NCBI RefSeq assembly: GCF_904067545.1
Contig: NZ_LR881183.1
Span: forward strand, 1,554,277-1,618,276
DNA from: Thermococcus camini
Lineage (GTDB): Archaea > Methanobacteriota_B > Thermococci > Thermococcales > Thermococcaceae
DNA: 64,000 nt
Direction: 5' to 3'
Position numbers and translations under genes: made by a program. Every line of letters begins with the position of its first letter. Position 1 is the first letter of the stretch. Of this stretch, positions 6,535 through 16,033 are shown piece after piece. Below the pieces are notes generated by a model. That model was not told the DNA's origin and did no database searches. It saw nothing but the letters and a program-made list of their open reading frames with translations.

Positions 6535-8891
6535 GTTTCAATTCTCCTAGAGCCTTATTGCGGGGGGACGTTCCGTCCCCCACACCCCCTCGGACTTAAA
6601 CGCATGAGAAACCCCAAAATTCTCCTAGAGTCTTATTGCAACAGAATATACTCTGGTGAGGCTCCTTGGAAAGTCATAAGTTTCAATTCTCCTAGAGTCT
6701 TATTGCAACGTATATCACAGTATCCCTCCTGTCTTCAGAGGGGACGTGCGTTTCAATTCTCCTAGAGTCTTATTGCAACACTCATCCACGCCAGCGCCTT
6801 CGAAGTCAACCACATGTTTCAATTCTCCTAGAGTCTTATTGCAACACGAGGCAATAGTCACGCTGGCGCTTCCAGGCCACAGGTTTCAATTCTCCTAGAG
6901 TCTTATTGCAACCTGGGCATAGTTGGAGCTATCGACACCACCGAAGAGCGCGTTTCAATTCTCCTAGAGTCTTATTGCAACAGTCATAAGCACCGACCCC
7001 CCCACAATAGAATACACGTTTCAATTCTCCTAGAGTCTTATTGCAACCGTGCTGAGAATGCGTATGCCATGGGCGCCATCCTCCGTTTCAATTCTCCTAG
7101 AGTCTTATTGCAACGTTCATCTATGCCGACCTCCTTTATATTGTCCGAGGAACAGTTTCAATTCTCCTAGAGTCTTATTGCAACTAAGATGACTGTCGAG
7201 GTTAAGACCCTGACCAATTCGTTTCAATTCTCCTAGAGTCTTATTGCAACGCGTTCGGGCTCGGAATTTTCGCTTTTGTCGTACTAATGCTGTTTCAATT
7301 CTCCTAGAGTCTTATTGCAACACAAGATATCTGCGTCGTTGCTCGTGAGGGTTCTGCGCGGTTTCAATTCTCCTAGAGTCTTATTGCAACGCTATGTCTT
7401 TCGCCTTCCCGAACTTTCCGCCCCTAGTTTCAATTCTCCTAGAGTCTTATTGCAACTCGCTCGCGCGGCCCTGGATAAAATCAGCCACATCAGGTTTCAA
7501 TTCTCCTAGAGTCTTATTGCAACCCAAAGAGGCTGAAACCGCTTGAATCAGAAATGCTGAGTTTCAATTCTCCTAGAGTCTTATTGCAACCCTAATCCGA
7601 TTATAATCATCGTATAACACTACAATAGTTTCAATTCTCCTAGAGTCTTATTGCAACTCTTCGCCTTCTCGATGTAGCTCTGCTCGCTTTTGCTTGGTTT
7701 CAATTCTCCTAGAGTCTTATTGCAACGGATTCCGAAAACTTTCTCCTTCAGCAGATCCTTCGGTTTCAATTCTCCTAGAGTCTTATTGCAACCTCACCGC
7801 TTCCCATCTTCCCACCGCCCTTTTTACCGTGTTTCAATTCTCCTAGAGTCTTATTGCAACCTCGTCAGGGGAGCGACCCACATCGGCATAGTGGGCGTTT
7901 CAATTCTCCTAGAGTCTTATTGCAACCCTGTCCAGGCTTAAGCAGGACTGTCTTGTTCTTGTTAGTTTCAATTCTCCTAGAGTCTTATTGCAACTCACTC
8001 AAGAGAGTTGCCGAGGCTTTGAGTTATGGCGGTTTCAATTCTCCTAGAGTCTTATTGCAACGGGGGTGGGGCCCCGCCTTGACCACGGGCAGAGCACAGT
8101 TTCAATTCTCCTAGAGTCTTATTGCAACGGACAAATGTCCCAAATGTCCCGGTGTCCCAAACTGTCCCAAGTTTCAATTCTCCTAGAGTCTTATTGCAAC
8201 CTGGTGGGCGTACCCGGAGCCGGAGGAAGAGAGTTTCGACCTAGTTTCAATTCTCCTAGAGTCTTATTGCAACTTCATGGCGCCGTACACCGACAACCCT
8301 GACGAGTGGGCGCGTTTCAATTCTCCTAGAGTCTTATTGCAACTGTGGCCGGTTGCATATGAAAAGCCCCGCGGCGGCGGTGTTTCAATTCTCCTAGAGT
8401 CTTATTGCAACATAATAAAGGTATAGTGTCCGGGTTTCGTTAGGACGGGTTTCAATTCTCCTAGAGTCTTATTGCAACTTTCCGAAGACGTTGCCGCTGT
8501 AGACCTCCTCCTCGTTCCCAAACGTTTCAATTCTCCTAGAGTCTTATTGCAACAGAACTTCGTTTCGAATGAGCCGGCCAAAGACCTCAAGTTTCAATTC
8601 TCCTAGAGTCTTATTGCAACGATGAACTCCTTAAGCGTCATCTCTTTAGATTTAGCGGTTTCAATTCTCCTAGAGTCTTATTGCAACCCTGTCTTTATGA
8701 CGAAATCCTGGTATGTCTTGTACGTTTCAATTCTCCTAGAGTCTTATTGCAACCAGGGGGTCATATAGGTACGTCATCCCGCGCTGGCTTGTTTCAATTC
8801 TCCTAGAGTCTTATTGCAACACGTGACTGGCGACGGCACGAACGATTGGGTTGTCTTCGTCGTTTCAATTCTCCTAGAGTCTTATTGCAAC
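6535..8891 (-). CRISPR. CRISPR array, 35 repeats, 34 spacers
   Basis: The repeat on the + strand is 30 nt, GTTTCAATTC...TTATTGCAAC. From 6680 to 8891 there are 33 identical copies. Two degenerate copies lie to their left: 6613-6642 (first five bases changed) and 6535-6564 (one internal change, last bases lost). Spacers between intact repeats are 36-45 nt. By analogy with Pyrococcus arrays, where the crRNA 5' handle is ATTGAAAG, the transcribed strand is the minus strand (repeat ending ATTGAAAC). The leader is then on the right, and the decayed repeats mark the leader-distal end. No cas gene occurs in this window, so the array relies on Cas proteins encoded elsewhere. Confidence 0.98.
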
Positions 8892-9357
8892 AGGCGGGAA
8901 TTTCCTCCCATTTGCTCAATAAAGCCCTAAAACACTTCCAATATTTAAGCTTTTCTGGAAACCGCTGTAAAAGAAGCTATCAGGGCGTCCAAAACAGAAC
9001 CCCTGGAACGCTTTAAGGGACCCAAGCCAAGACTACAGGGCCCAAAAAACTTGATGAACACAGGTGCTCACGGGATTTCCCTGGACTTAGAAGACCTTTA
9101 AAACCCGAAAAATGGCCTGTAAGCCAGCTAAAGTCAGGAAGAAACAGTTTTGATAGGGTTTAAACTGAAAGGAGCCAGACCACGGCCATATTCCAAACTT
9201 CGAAAAAATTTCGTTACATAATATCCGAGAAAATGGAACAAAAAGTGATAATAATGAAAGAGCGAAAATCGATTTCCCGGGCAAAATTAAGGCTTCAATT
9301 GTCCAGAACAAATCTAAAAAACAACAAAAGCAGAAGTTAAGGGCTCCCATCGTGATG
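8892..9357 (-). other. CRISPR leader region
   Basis: 466 bp without a credible gene between the first (leader-proximal) repeat and the UPF0201 gene. It is relatively A+T rich and contains a good archaeal promoter pointing into the array (8938-8955). A minus-strand ORF (9087-9350) has no motif and poor composition, so I treat it as non-coding. The region is where Cas1-Cas2 would direct new spacer insertion, next to the repeat ending at 8891. Confidence 0.7.
8938..8955 (-). promoter_or_regulatory. CRISPR leader promoter
   Basis: On the minus strand AAAAGCTTAAATATTGG combines a BRE-like purine run with a TATA element centred near 8945. The expected start is about 8919, roughly 28 nt before the first repeat (5' end 8891), which suits precursor crRNA transcription. 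Confidence 0.6.
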
Positions 9358-9771
9358 CTACTCTATCGGGACGCCGTCCTTCGTCCTCGGCGCGAGCCAC
9401 TTCATGAGCCTTTGCGGGTCTTTGGTTCTGATGATTATCGTTATCGGGCCCAGCGGGGATTCCTCGTTGAAGTTCACCACGCCAGCGTAGGCCGCCTGCT
9501 TGTTTACCTTCACGATGATTTCCTCGCCGAAGTAGCCCTCCTCCAAGAAGGAGCGCGCGGTGTCCAGTATCGCCTGGCCGCGGAAGAGTTCGTAGAGCCT
9601 GCTGAGGGCCTTTCTGCTCCCCGTTTTACCGGTCAGAATGATGTAGCCGCCCCTGTCAAACGCCTCGAATTCCAGGTCAGGGACAAGGTTCAGCATGGCT
9701 TTCTTGACCTTCTCGATGTCCTCTGTCGGGTAAACGTAAGCCTCAACCTCGACTTCCTCGAAGAGTTCCAT
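9358..9771 (-). CDS. UPF0201 family protein
   Basis: 137 residues beginning [20 protein letters not shown] and continuing [12 protein letters not shown]. This is the archaeal UPF0201/DUF54 family, probably an RNA-associated protein of unknown activity. ATG 9771 has GGTGAGAAG just upstream; the longer frame to 9894 would run into the divergent ZIP gene. A TATA-like palindromic element (GCTTATAAAC, about 9800-9809) between the two divergent genes could serve either. UPF0200 lies two genes away. Confidence 0.85.
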   Translation of the reverse strand: MELFEEVEVEAYVYPTEDIEKVKKAMLNLVPDLEFEAFDRGGYIILTGKTGSRKALSRLYELFRGQAILDTARSFLEEGYFGEEIIVKVNKQAAYAGVVNFNEESPLGPITIIIRTKDPQRLMKWLAPRTKDGVPIE

Positions 9772-9842
9772 CTTCTCACCCAGAAGAAGCTCGCGGGAAG
9801 GCTTATAAACCCAACCGCCCAAGTAGTTAGGGTGGCCTAATA

Positions 9843-10652
9843 GTGTTAGAGAACTTCGTGGCCAATCTTGCGGAGTGGATACTGAGCATCTCAAACGGCG
9901 AAATCATGTGGGTTGCGTTCTACGCTGGACTTTTCGTCGCCCTCATGACATCTTTCGGAGCTATGGTGGCGATATTCGCCAAGAGCCTCCCCGAGGGCGG
10001 CGTTGACTTTGCCCTCAGCTTCGCCGCAGGCGTGATGATAGTGGCGGCCTTCACGAGCCTCATTCTGCCGGCGATAGATATCACAGGCTCCTTCATGCCG
10101 GCCGGAATCGGGATAGCCCTTGGGGTGCTGCTCATCTACGCCATAGACCGCTTTCTCCCACACGAGCACCTTGTTAAAGGCTACGAGGGACCCAAATCCA
10201 TGAAAGACAAGCTGAGGAAGGTCTGGCTTCTCGTTATAGCGGTGATAATCCACAATCTGCCGGAGGGACTCGCCGTTGGGACGTCCCTCGTCTACAACCT
10301 TGAGGTCGGTCTGGTGACCACCATAGCCATTGGAATCCAGGACTTTCCGGAGGGAACGGTCGTCTCACTGCCCCTCGCGACGATACAGAAGAAGCGCCTC
10401 CAGCCGATAGCGATGGGCGTGCTGAGCGGCTTCGCCGAGATGGCGATGGTTCTGGTCGGGGCGTATTTCTTCAGCCTCTTTGCCTGGCTTTTGCCGTACG
10501 GCCTCGGTTTAGCAGGAGGGGCGATGCTCTACGTGACAGTAAAGGAGATGATACCCGAGATATACAGGGGAGAAAAGGGCGACACGCTGATAACCCTGGG
10601 GTTCTTCCTGGGCTTCTACGTGATGCTGTTCCTCGACTCAATGCTCGGCTAA
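9843..10652 (+). CDS. ZIP-family divalent metal transporter
   Basis: 269 residues, about eight membrane helices. The ZIP metal-site motifs are plain: [12 protein letters not shown] (about 137-148) in TM4 and [12 protein letters not shown] (about 165-176) in TM5, each with the PEG triad. The TM5 motif has QDFPEG where HxxxE is usual, so one histidine ligand is replaced. A short basic loop ([20 protein letters not shown]) replaces a long His-rich loop. GTG start at 9843 after GGTGGCC. It resembles the ZupT/GufA-like archaeal branch and probably imports zinc, iron or another divalent ion. Its stop overlaps the convergent UPF0200 gene by 15 nt. Confidence 0.92.
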   Translation: MLENFVANLAEWILSISNGEIMWVAFYAGLFVALMTSFGAMVAIFAKSLPEGGVDFALSFAAGVMIVAAFTSLILPAIDITGSFMPAGIGIALGVLLIYAIDRFLPHEHLVKGYEGPKSMKDKLRKVWLLVIAVIIHNLPEGLAVGTSLVYNLEVGLVTTIAIGIQDFPEGTVVSLPLATIQKKRLQPIAMGVLSGFAEMAMVLVGAYFFSLFAWLLPYGLGLAGGAMLYVTVKEMIPEIYRGEKGDTLITLGFFLGFYVMLFLDSMLG

Positions 10653-11195
10653 AATCCTGTCAACGAGCTCCCTCACCCTTTTTTCGTACTCCTCTCTGCT
10701 GCAGTCGTTCACTACCATGTGGTCGGCCATCGCGATGACGTTCCCTATGCCGAACTTAAGCTCCTTCCAGTCGCGCTCCTCGAAGTCCTCCCACGTTCTC
10801 GGGTCGTCGTGCCTTCCACGAGCTTTGAGCCTCTCGAAGCGGGTGTGCGGTGGCGTGTGGACGGCTAGTATTACTATCTCCTCGTCCGGAAAAGCGCTCC
10901 TGAAGGTTCCAACCTCGTCGAGGGAGCGAACGCCGTCTATAACGACGACCCTGCTGCCCTCAAGGAGGCGCCTCACCTTCTCAACGGTAAGCTTTGCCAC
11001 CGCGTTCTGACCCAGCTCCTGCCTCAACCGTATGCTGACCTTGGCAACGTTCTCCTTGGTAAGTTCTAGACCGCGCTTTACGGTCTCCTCCCTCACGACG
11101 TCCCCCATAGAAACGCTCGGAAAGCCTCTCCTCTCGAATTCCTTGACGATCCTGCTCTTTCCCGAACCAGGCATTCCGGTCACGATGATTATCAT
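10638..11195 (-). CDS. UPF0200 nucleoside/CoA kinase-like ATPase
   Basis: 185 residues. It starts MIIIVTGMPGSGKS, a Walker A P-loop of adenylate kinase/dephospho-CoA kinase type; VVVIDGVRSLDEV is the Walker B region and RHDDPRTWEDFEERD resembles a lid. This is the archaeal UPF0200 family. Its substrate is not established to my knowledge. ATG 11195 is chosen over GTG 11204 because the family begins directly with the P-loop strand. Convergent overlap with the ZIP gene. Confidence 0.88.
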   Translation of the reverse strand: MIIIVTGMPGSGKSRIVKEFERRGFPSVSMGDVVREETVKRGLELTKENVAKVSIRLRQELGQNAVAKLTVEKVRRLLEGSRVVVIDGVRSLDEVGTFRSAFPDEEIVILAVHTPPHTRFERLKARGRHDDPRTWEDFEERDWKELKFGIGNVIAMADHMVVNDCSREEYEKRVRELVDRILAEH

Positions 11196-11241
11196 AGTGC
11201 CCACGCCCGAGTAAAATAGGGGGATTTAAAAAGATTGGCCC

Positions 11242-13422
11242 TCACTTCAGGAAAGCATCGAGGGTTCCCTTCCGGGCTTTTTCCACCTTTTTGAGGTCCT
11301 TTTTAGCACCCTTCGGTATTTCCACGCCGAAGTACCGGAACAAACCTTCAACCACCTTCATTCCAATGCCCTCAACCTCCAGGAGGTCCCTCACCTTGGC
11401 GTGCATTATGTCCTCCTGGCTCCTGAAGCCGGCGTTGTAGAGTGCTCTAGCTCTCTTCCTTCCGATGTTGGGCAGTTTAACCAGCTCGAGGAGCTCCTCA
11501 CGAACTCCGTGGCGCAGGCGGAGGTGCAGGTCTCTCAGATAGTTCAGCACGTCTTCGTTTGGCTCAAAGAGCTTGTAGAGCTCTATCAGGGAATACATCA
11601 GCCAGTCCGCGAGCTCCAGAATTCTGTAGAGGTCTCCAGGGTCTATGCTGTAGGTCTCGTATATCCTCGCCTCCGGAACCTCGTTTATCCAGTCGAGGAG
11701 AACTTTAGCCGTCTTCACCTGGCTGAGGAAGCCCTGGAAACGCGAGTCCTCGTAGTAGGGGATGTTTGTGTAAAGCTTATCCTCCATCTCATAGGCCAGG
11801 TCAAGGTAGTCCTCCATCTCCCTCCTCCGGGCGTTCAGCGTGGCCATGTCCGGCGTCGAGGCCATCAGCTGGAAGATTCCGAAGGGATTTGGGTTGTTCT
11901 CAATTGCCGGAAAGGCGTCCTTGAATTTCTTCGCCGTGAAGGGGTCTATGTAAAGCTGGGAGGTGCGTTTTCCAAAGGGCAGGGGCATGAAGCGGTCGTT
12001 CATGTCCATGTCGATGAACCCGTTCTCAATGAGGAAGTAGACGACGTTTTTGGCCTTGTACTCAAGCGAGGCTATATCCCCCCGCTGGTGGGCGTAGAAA
12101 GTCCTCTCAAGGAAAGAAACCAGCTCCCGGAAGTTGCCTATTCCGAAGTTGGTCACGAGCGCCAGAACCTGGCTTCTGAAAGCCTGCTCGTTGGCGAGCA
12201 TCGAGAAGAGCTTCTCGGGCTTACCGTGGATGTATCTCTCCACCAGCTTTCTCGGCTCCTCGGTCCTTGCGACGATTATTGCCTCTCCGACTCTGTCGTA
12301 CTTTGGCCTTCCTGCCCTTCCCATCATCTGCTGTATCTCGAGGACCGGTATATCCGTCCAGCCGAAGCCGGCATAGCGCTTGGTGTCCCTTATGATAACG
12401 CGGAACGCCGGGAGGTTTATTCCGGCAGAAAGGGTCGGAGTGGCCGTTATCACCTTAATCAAGCCCTCACGGAAGGCATCTTCTATCATGGTCCTCTCAA
12501 CCCTGCTCAGCCCTGCGTGGTGAAAGGCCACTCCACTGCGAATGGCCCTCTTAAGCTTCTCGTTGGTCGGGTTCTCCTCAAGGGAATCCGCAAGCTCCTT
12601 AAGCTGCCTCGTTTCAGGCTTGGTCAGAAGTTTTGATATCTTTGAAGACAGGGAGACGGCTTCCTTCTCAGCCGAGCGACGGGTGTTGACGAACACCAGC
12701 GCCTGTTTGCCCCTCCCGACAGCGTCAATGACCAAACTCTCCCAGTTCTCAGGGTAGCGGTCTATTTTGCCGTCCTCCCAGAAGAGCTGGCCGATGTGGA
12801 ATACCCCTCTCCTGAGCTGAACCGGGCGCCAGTCGCTCATAACCAGCGCGGCATCGAGCCACTCTGCCAGCTCCTCGGCGTTTCCAACGGTGGCGCTTAA
12901 AGCTAAAATCTGGGCCTTTCCAAGCATGTGGCTGAGTATCATCTCGAGGGTAGCACCGCGGTCGTAGGAGCCTATGAGGTGGACCTCGTCGGCAACGACC
13001 AGTTTGACGTCCTCAATCCAGTTGGAGCCATGCCTCAGGAGGGAGTCGAACTTCTCAGCGGTGGCGATTATTACATCGTAGCGCCCGAGCCACTCGTCGG
13101 TGGAGTCGTAGTCGCCGGTCGTTGCGGCCACGCGGAGGCCCAGAACCTCCCATTCCTTGAACTCGCGGTACTTCTCCTCCGCAAGAGCCTTCAGGGGGAC
13201 GAGATAGACCGCCTTACCCCCCTCCCGGAGAAGCTTGTTGACCATGACTATCTCGCTCACGAGGGTCTTCCCGCTCGCCGTGGGGATAGCCAGAACGAGG
13301 TTTTTTCCCTCCAGGACGCCGCTCTTCAAAGCTTCTGCCTGCGGCGGGTACAGCTCCTCTATTCCCCTCTCACGGATTATCCTCTTTATCCTCTCATCCA
13401 CTGGAAGCTCCTCAACCCTCAT
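11242..13422 (-). CDS. hel308: Hel308 (Hjm) ski2-type DNA helicase
   Basis: 726 residues, the usual Hel308 length. Motif Q region LYPPQAEAL, Walker A AIPTASGKT (45-53), ADEVH box (about 146-150), SAT motif LALSATVGN, helicase motif VI QMMGRAGRP, a winged-helix and ratchet middle part, and a C-terminal helix-hairpin-helix (LPNIGRKRARALYNAGF). It acts in 3'-5' unwinding at stalled replication forks and in recombination. The 13423-13493 gap carries TATA-like TTTTATATGC, usable by this gene or the divergent hypothetical gene. Confidence 0.95.
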   Translation of the reverse strand: MRVEELPVDERIKRIIRERGIEELYPPQAEALKSGVLEGKNLVLAIPTASGKTLVSEIVMVNKLLREGGKAVYLVPLKALAEEKYREFKEWEVLGLRVAATTGDYDSTDEWLGRYDVIIATAEKFDSLLRHGSNWIEDVKLVVADEVHLIGSYDRGATLEMILSHMLGKAQILALSATVGNAEELAEWLDAALVMSDWRPVQLRRGVFHIGQLFWEDGKIDRYPENWESLVIDAVGRGKQALVFVNTRRSAEKEAVSLSSKISKLLTKPETRQLKELADSLEENPTNEKLKRAIRSGVAFHHAGLSRVERTMIEDAFREGLIKVITATPTLSAGINLPAFRVIIRDTKRYAGFGWTDIPVLEIQQMMGRAGRPKYDRVGEAIIVARTEEPRKLVERYIHGKPEKLFSMLANEQAFRSQVLALVTNFGIGNFRELVSFLERTFYAHQRGDIASLEYKAKNVVYFLIENGFIDMDMNDRFMPLPFGKRTSQLYIDPFTAKKFKDAFPAIENNPNPFGIFQLMASTPDMATLNARRREMEDYLDLAYEMEDKLYTNIPYYEDSRFQGFLSQVKTAKVLLDWINEVPEARIYETYSIDPGDLYRILELADWLMYSLIELYKLFEPNEDVLNYLRDLHLRLRHGVREELLELVKLPNIGRKRARALYNAGFRSQEDIMHAKVRDLLEVEGIGMKVVEGLFRYFGVEIPKGAKKDLKKVEKARKGTLDAFLK

Positions 13423-13493
13423 AGCCCTCAGCTCCGGGACTATTCCTCCGGCGGTTTTATATGCTTATCCCACGTACTAAACGGGGGGGAAGT

Positions 13494-14057
13494 ATGAGGC
13501 TGAGGGTTCCCTACGTGCTCTTCGAGACAAGGACCGGGAGGTACGGTGTGGATGCTTACTTTTCGCTGAGGGTAGAGAAACCCGAGAGGCGTGCAACGCT
13601 GATAAGAAAGGCCGAAGACCTCCAGCGGCTCGAGGCCAGACCTCGAGGGGCCCTGCTGGAAGAGGACTCCCTGAGGAACTACCTGACTTCCCTCTTCGTG
13701 ACCCTCTACGACCTCAGCGGCGAGAGGTTCAACGAAAGAGCCAGACACATGAGGCGCTGGAACATCTGGAGAATCATCGGCATACCAACCGGCCACCAGC
13801 GGCACGTGGACAGGGACGAGGAGCTGGCTCGGAAGAACAGGGAAGCCCTGCTGGCCCTGGCGATAATGAGGAAGGTTCTCGGGATAAAGAGTCCCGCGGA
13901 GCTGGAGGAAACCGTGGTGAAACCCAGGGGCTATGCAGTCCTCGAGTTCGAGGTGAACGGTGGGGAAGTGGGCGACCCCGTTTACAGGGAACTGTTCAAA
14001 ATAGACTCCAACGCAGGAATGGCACTCCAGTGGCTGAGAAGGGAAAAGAGGGAATAG
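13494..14057 (+). CDS. Conserved hypothetical protein
   Basis: 187 residues, rich in Arg, Leu and Glu, predicted soluble. It starts MRLRVPYVLFETRTGRYGVD; a region RHMRRWNIWRIIGIPTGHQRHVDRDEE (about 93-119) is strongly basic and aromatic. ATG 13494 follows GGGGGGAAGT; the frame's earlier start is upstream of this site. No family recognised. It is divergent from hel308 and its end almost touches the convergent ABC operon. Confidence 0.7.
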   Translation: MRLRVPYVLFETRTGRYGVDAYFSLRVEKPERRATLIRKAEDLQRLEARPRGALLEEDSLRNYLTSLFVTLYDLSGERFNERARHMRRWNIWRIIGIPTGHQRHVDRDEELARKNREALLALAIMRKVLGIKSPAELEETVVKPRGYAVLEFEVNGGEVGDPVYRELFKIDSNAGMALQWLRREKRE

Positions 14058-14062
14058 AAAAA

Positions 14063-15043
14063 TCACGCCTTTCCGTAGAGCCAGCAGGCGACGTAGTGGC
14101 CGTTCTCGACCTCCACCAGCGGGGGCTCTTTCCTGTCGCAGAGTCCCGCCTTGGCAAACGGACATCTCGGGTGGAAGCGGCATCCAGCGGGCGGGTTTAT
14201 CGGGCTCGGCGGCTCTCCTTCTACCTTCATGCGCTTCGCCTTGAGTTCCCTCGACAGCTCCGGGTCGGGAACGGGTATGGCGGACAGCAGGAACTTGGTG
14301 TACGGATGGAGGGGATTTTCGAAGATCTCTTCCGCCGGCCCGACCTCAACGAGCTTTCCAAGGTACATAACGCCCATCCTGTGGCTCATGTACTTGACGA
14401 CGCCGAGGTCGTGGCTGATGAACAGGTACGTGAAGCCGAACTCCCTCTGGAGGTCCTTGAGGGTGTTGAGGATATTGGCCTGAACCGAAACGTCGAGGGC
14501 CGAGGTGGGCTCGTCGAGGACTATGAACTCCGGCCTGAGGGCCAGCAGTCTGGCGAGGGCTATTCTCTGCCTCTGACCGCCGCTGAACTCATGCGGATAG
14601 CGGTAGAGGTGCATCTCGTTGAGGCCGACGCTCTCCAGGAGCCTTATCACGAACTCCTCGGGATCATCAACCTCTATGCCGTGGAAGCGGACGGGCTCCA
14701 TGATGACCTCGAAGACCGTCTGCCTGGGGTTGAGTGAGGAGTAGGGGTCCTGGAACATGATCTGGGCCTTCCGCCTGAACCACTTCATCTCCTCGCCCTT
14801 GAGCTTCGTGACGTCCCTGCCCTGGAAGATGATTTGACCGCTGGTGGGTTCGATGAGGCGGAGGATGGTCCTTCCGGTGGTTGTTTTTCCACAGCCACTC
14901 TCTCCGACGAGACCGAAGGTTTCACCCCGGTTTATCCTGAAGCTGACGTCGTCAACGGCCTTGACGTAGCCCTCGGTTCTGAAAAGGCCCCTGATGGGGA
15001 AATACTTCTTGAGGTTTTTAACTTCAAGTATCGGCTCGCTCAT
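14063..15043 (-). CDS. Oligopeptide-type ABC importer ATPase (OppF/DppF)
   Basis: 326 residues. Walker [10 protein letters not shown] (47-55), Q-loop [11 protein letters not shown], signature [13 protein letters not shown], Walker [13 protein letters not shown], switch ISHDLG. The C-terminal tail has Cys residues in [15 protein letters not shown] and a last Cys near VACW, the pattern of the Dpp/Opp ATPase C-terminal extension that in some members binds an Fe-S cluster. Last gene of a five-gene operon; 9 nt separate it from the other ATPase. Confidence 0.93.
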   Translation of the reverse strand: MSEPILEVKNLKKYFPIRGLFRTEGYVKAVDDVSFRINRGETFGLVGESGCGKTTTGRTILRLIEPTSGQIIFQGRDVTKLKGEEMKWFRRKAQIMFQDPYSSLNPRQTVFEVIMEPVRFHGIEVDDPEEFVIRLLESVGLNEMHLYRYPHEFSGGQRQRIALARLLALRPEFIVLDEPTSALDVSVQANILNTLKDLQREFGFTYLFISHDLGVVKYMSHRMGVMYLGKLVEVGPAEEIFENPLHPYTKFLLSAIPVPDPELSRELKAKRMKVEGEPPSPINPPAGCRFHPRCPFAKAGLCDRKEPPLVEVENGHYVACWLYGKA

Positions 15044-15052
15044 GGTATCACC

Positions 15053-16033
15053 TCAGTAAAGGTGGCACGCTACGAAGTGACCGGGCTCTATCTCCTTCAG
15101 CTCGGGGACCCTATCCTTGCAGACGCCCATAACCCTCGGGCACCTCGGGTGGAAGCGGCATCCTCCGGGCGGCTCTATCAGGTTGGGAACCGTTCCCGGG
15201 ATGGTCTCGAGCCGCTCTATCTTGGCCAGCGGGTTGGGAACTGCCCTGAGGAGACCCTGCGTGTACGGGTGGAGCGGGTTCTTGAATATCTGGTCAACGG
15301 AGCCTATCTCGACTATTTTACCCGCGTACATGACGGCAACGCGGTCGGCCATTTCCGCGACGACACCCATGTTGTGGGTGATGAGTATCACGGTGGTGCT
15401 GTACTCGCGCTTGAGCTTGTTCATCAGCTCGAGTATCTGGGCCTGGACCGTGACGTCGAGAGCTGTAGTAGGCTCGTCGGCGATGAGTATCTTGGGGTTG
15501 TTGGCGACGCCCGTTCCGATGACGACACGCTGTTTCATTCCTCCGCTCATCTCATGGGGGTAGTTCTTCACCCTGTTCTCCGGGTCGGGGATGAGAACAC
15601 GGTGGAGAATATCAACGGCCTTCTTAAAGCCCTCCTTCCAATCCTTGACCGTGTTGTGAACCACCATTCCCTCGGCTATCTGGTACCCCACCGTGTAGAG
15701 CGGGTCGAGAGAGGCATGGGGGTCCTGGAAGATGTAAGCTATCTCCTTGCCCCTTATGTCCCTTATCTCCTCAGCGCCCAGCTTTAGGAGATCGACGGTT
15801 GAACCATCCTCTCTGTGGTAAATCACGCTGCCCTCCACGATCTTTCCGGGGCTCTCGATGAGCTGGGTGAGGGCGCGCGAGGTGACGCTCTTTCCACAGC
15901 CTGTTTCCCCGACGAGAGCAAAGGTCTCACCGCGGTAAACGTCGAAGGAGACCCTCTCAATGGCCTTGACTATTCCAGCGTAGGTGTAAAAGTGGACGGT
16001 CAGGTCGCGAACCTCAAGGATTGGCTCAGGCAT
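15053..16033 (-). CDS. Oligopeptide-type ABC importer ATPase (OppD/DppD)
   Basis: 326 residues. Walker A GETGCGKS, signature MSGGMKQRVVIG, Walker B ILIADEPTTALD, switch ITHNMG. The C-terminal Cys pattern [14 protein letters not shown] with a final Cys in VACHLY matches its partner. ATG 16033 has GGAGGGTGA upstream; an in-frame GTG at 16042 lies inside that site. Its start overlaps the permease stop by 8 nt. Forms the ATPase heterodimer with the 14063-15043 product. Confidence 0.93.
   Translation of the reverse strand: MPEPILEVRDLTVHFYTYAGIVKAIERVSFDVYRGETFALVGETGCGKSVTSRALTQLIESPGKIVEGSVIYHREDGSTVDLLKLGAEEIRDIRGKEIAYIFQDPHASLDPLYTVGYQIAEGMVVHNTVKDWKEGFKKAVDILHRVLIPDPENRVKNYPHEMSGGMKQRVVIGTGVANNPKILIADEPTTALDVTVQAQILELMNKLKREYSTTVILITHNMGVVAEMADRVAVMYAGKIVEIGSVDQIFKNPLHPYTQGLLRAVPNPLAKIERLETIPGTVPNLIEPPGGCRFHPRCPRVMGVCKDRVPELKEIEPGHFVACHLY

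Noticed and set aside
7315-8302. Several plus-strand ORFs of 64-86 residues
   Set aside because: They translate CRISPR repeats (recurring FNSPRVLLQ or SILLESYCN) and spacers; not genes.
8402-8590. Minus-strand ORF of 62 residues
   Set aside because: Contains the reverse translation of the repeat (CNKTLGELK) twice; array artefact.
9087-9350. Minus-strand ORF of 87 residues rich in Phe, Leu and Cys
   Set aside because: Lies in the CRISPR leader, with no ribosome binding site and no motif; composition reflects AT-rich non-coding DNA.
11401-12636. 411-residue plus-strand ORF
   Set aside because: Antisense shadow of hel308, whose helicase motifs are complete on the minus strand.
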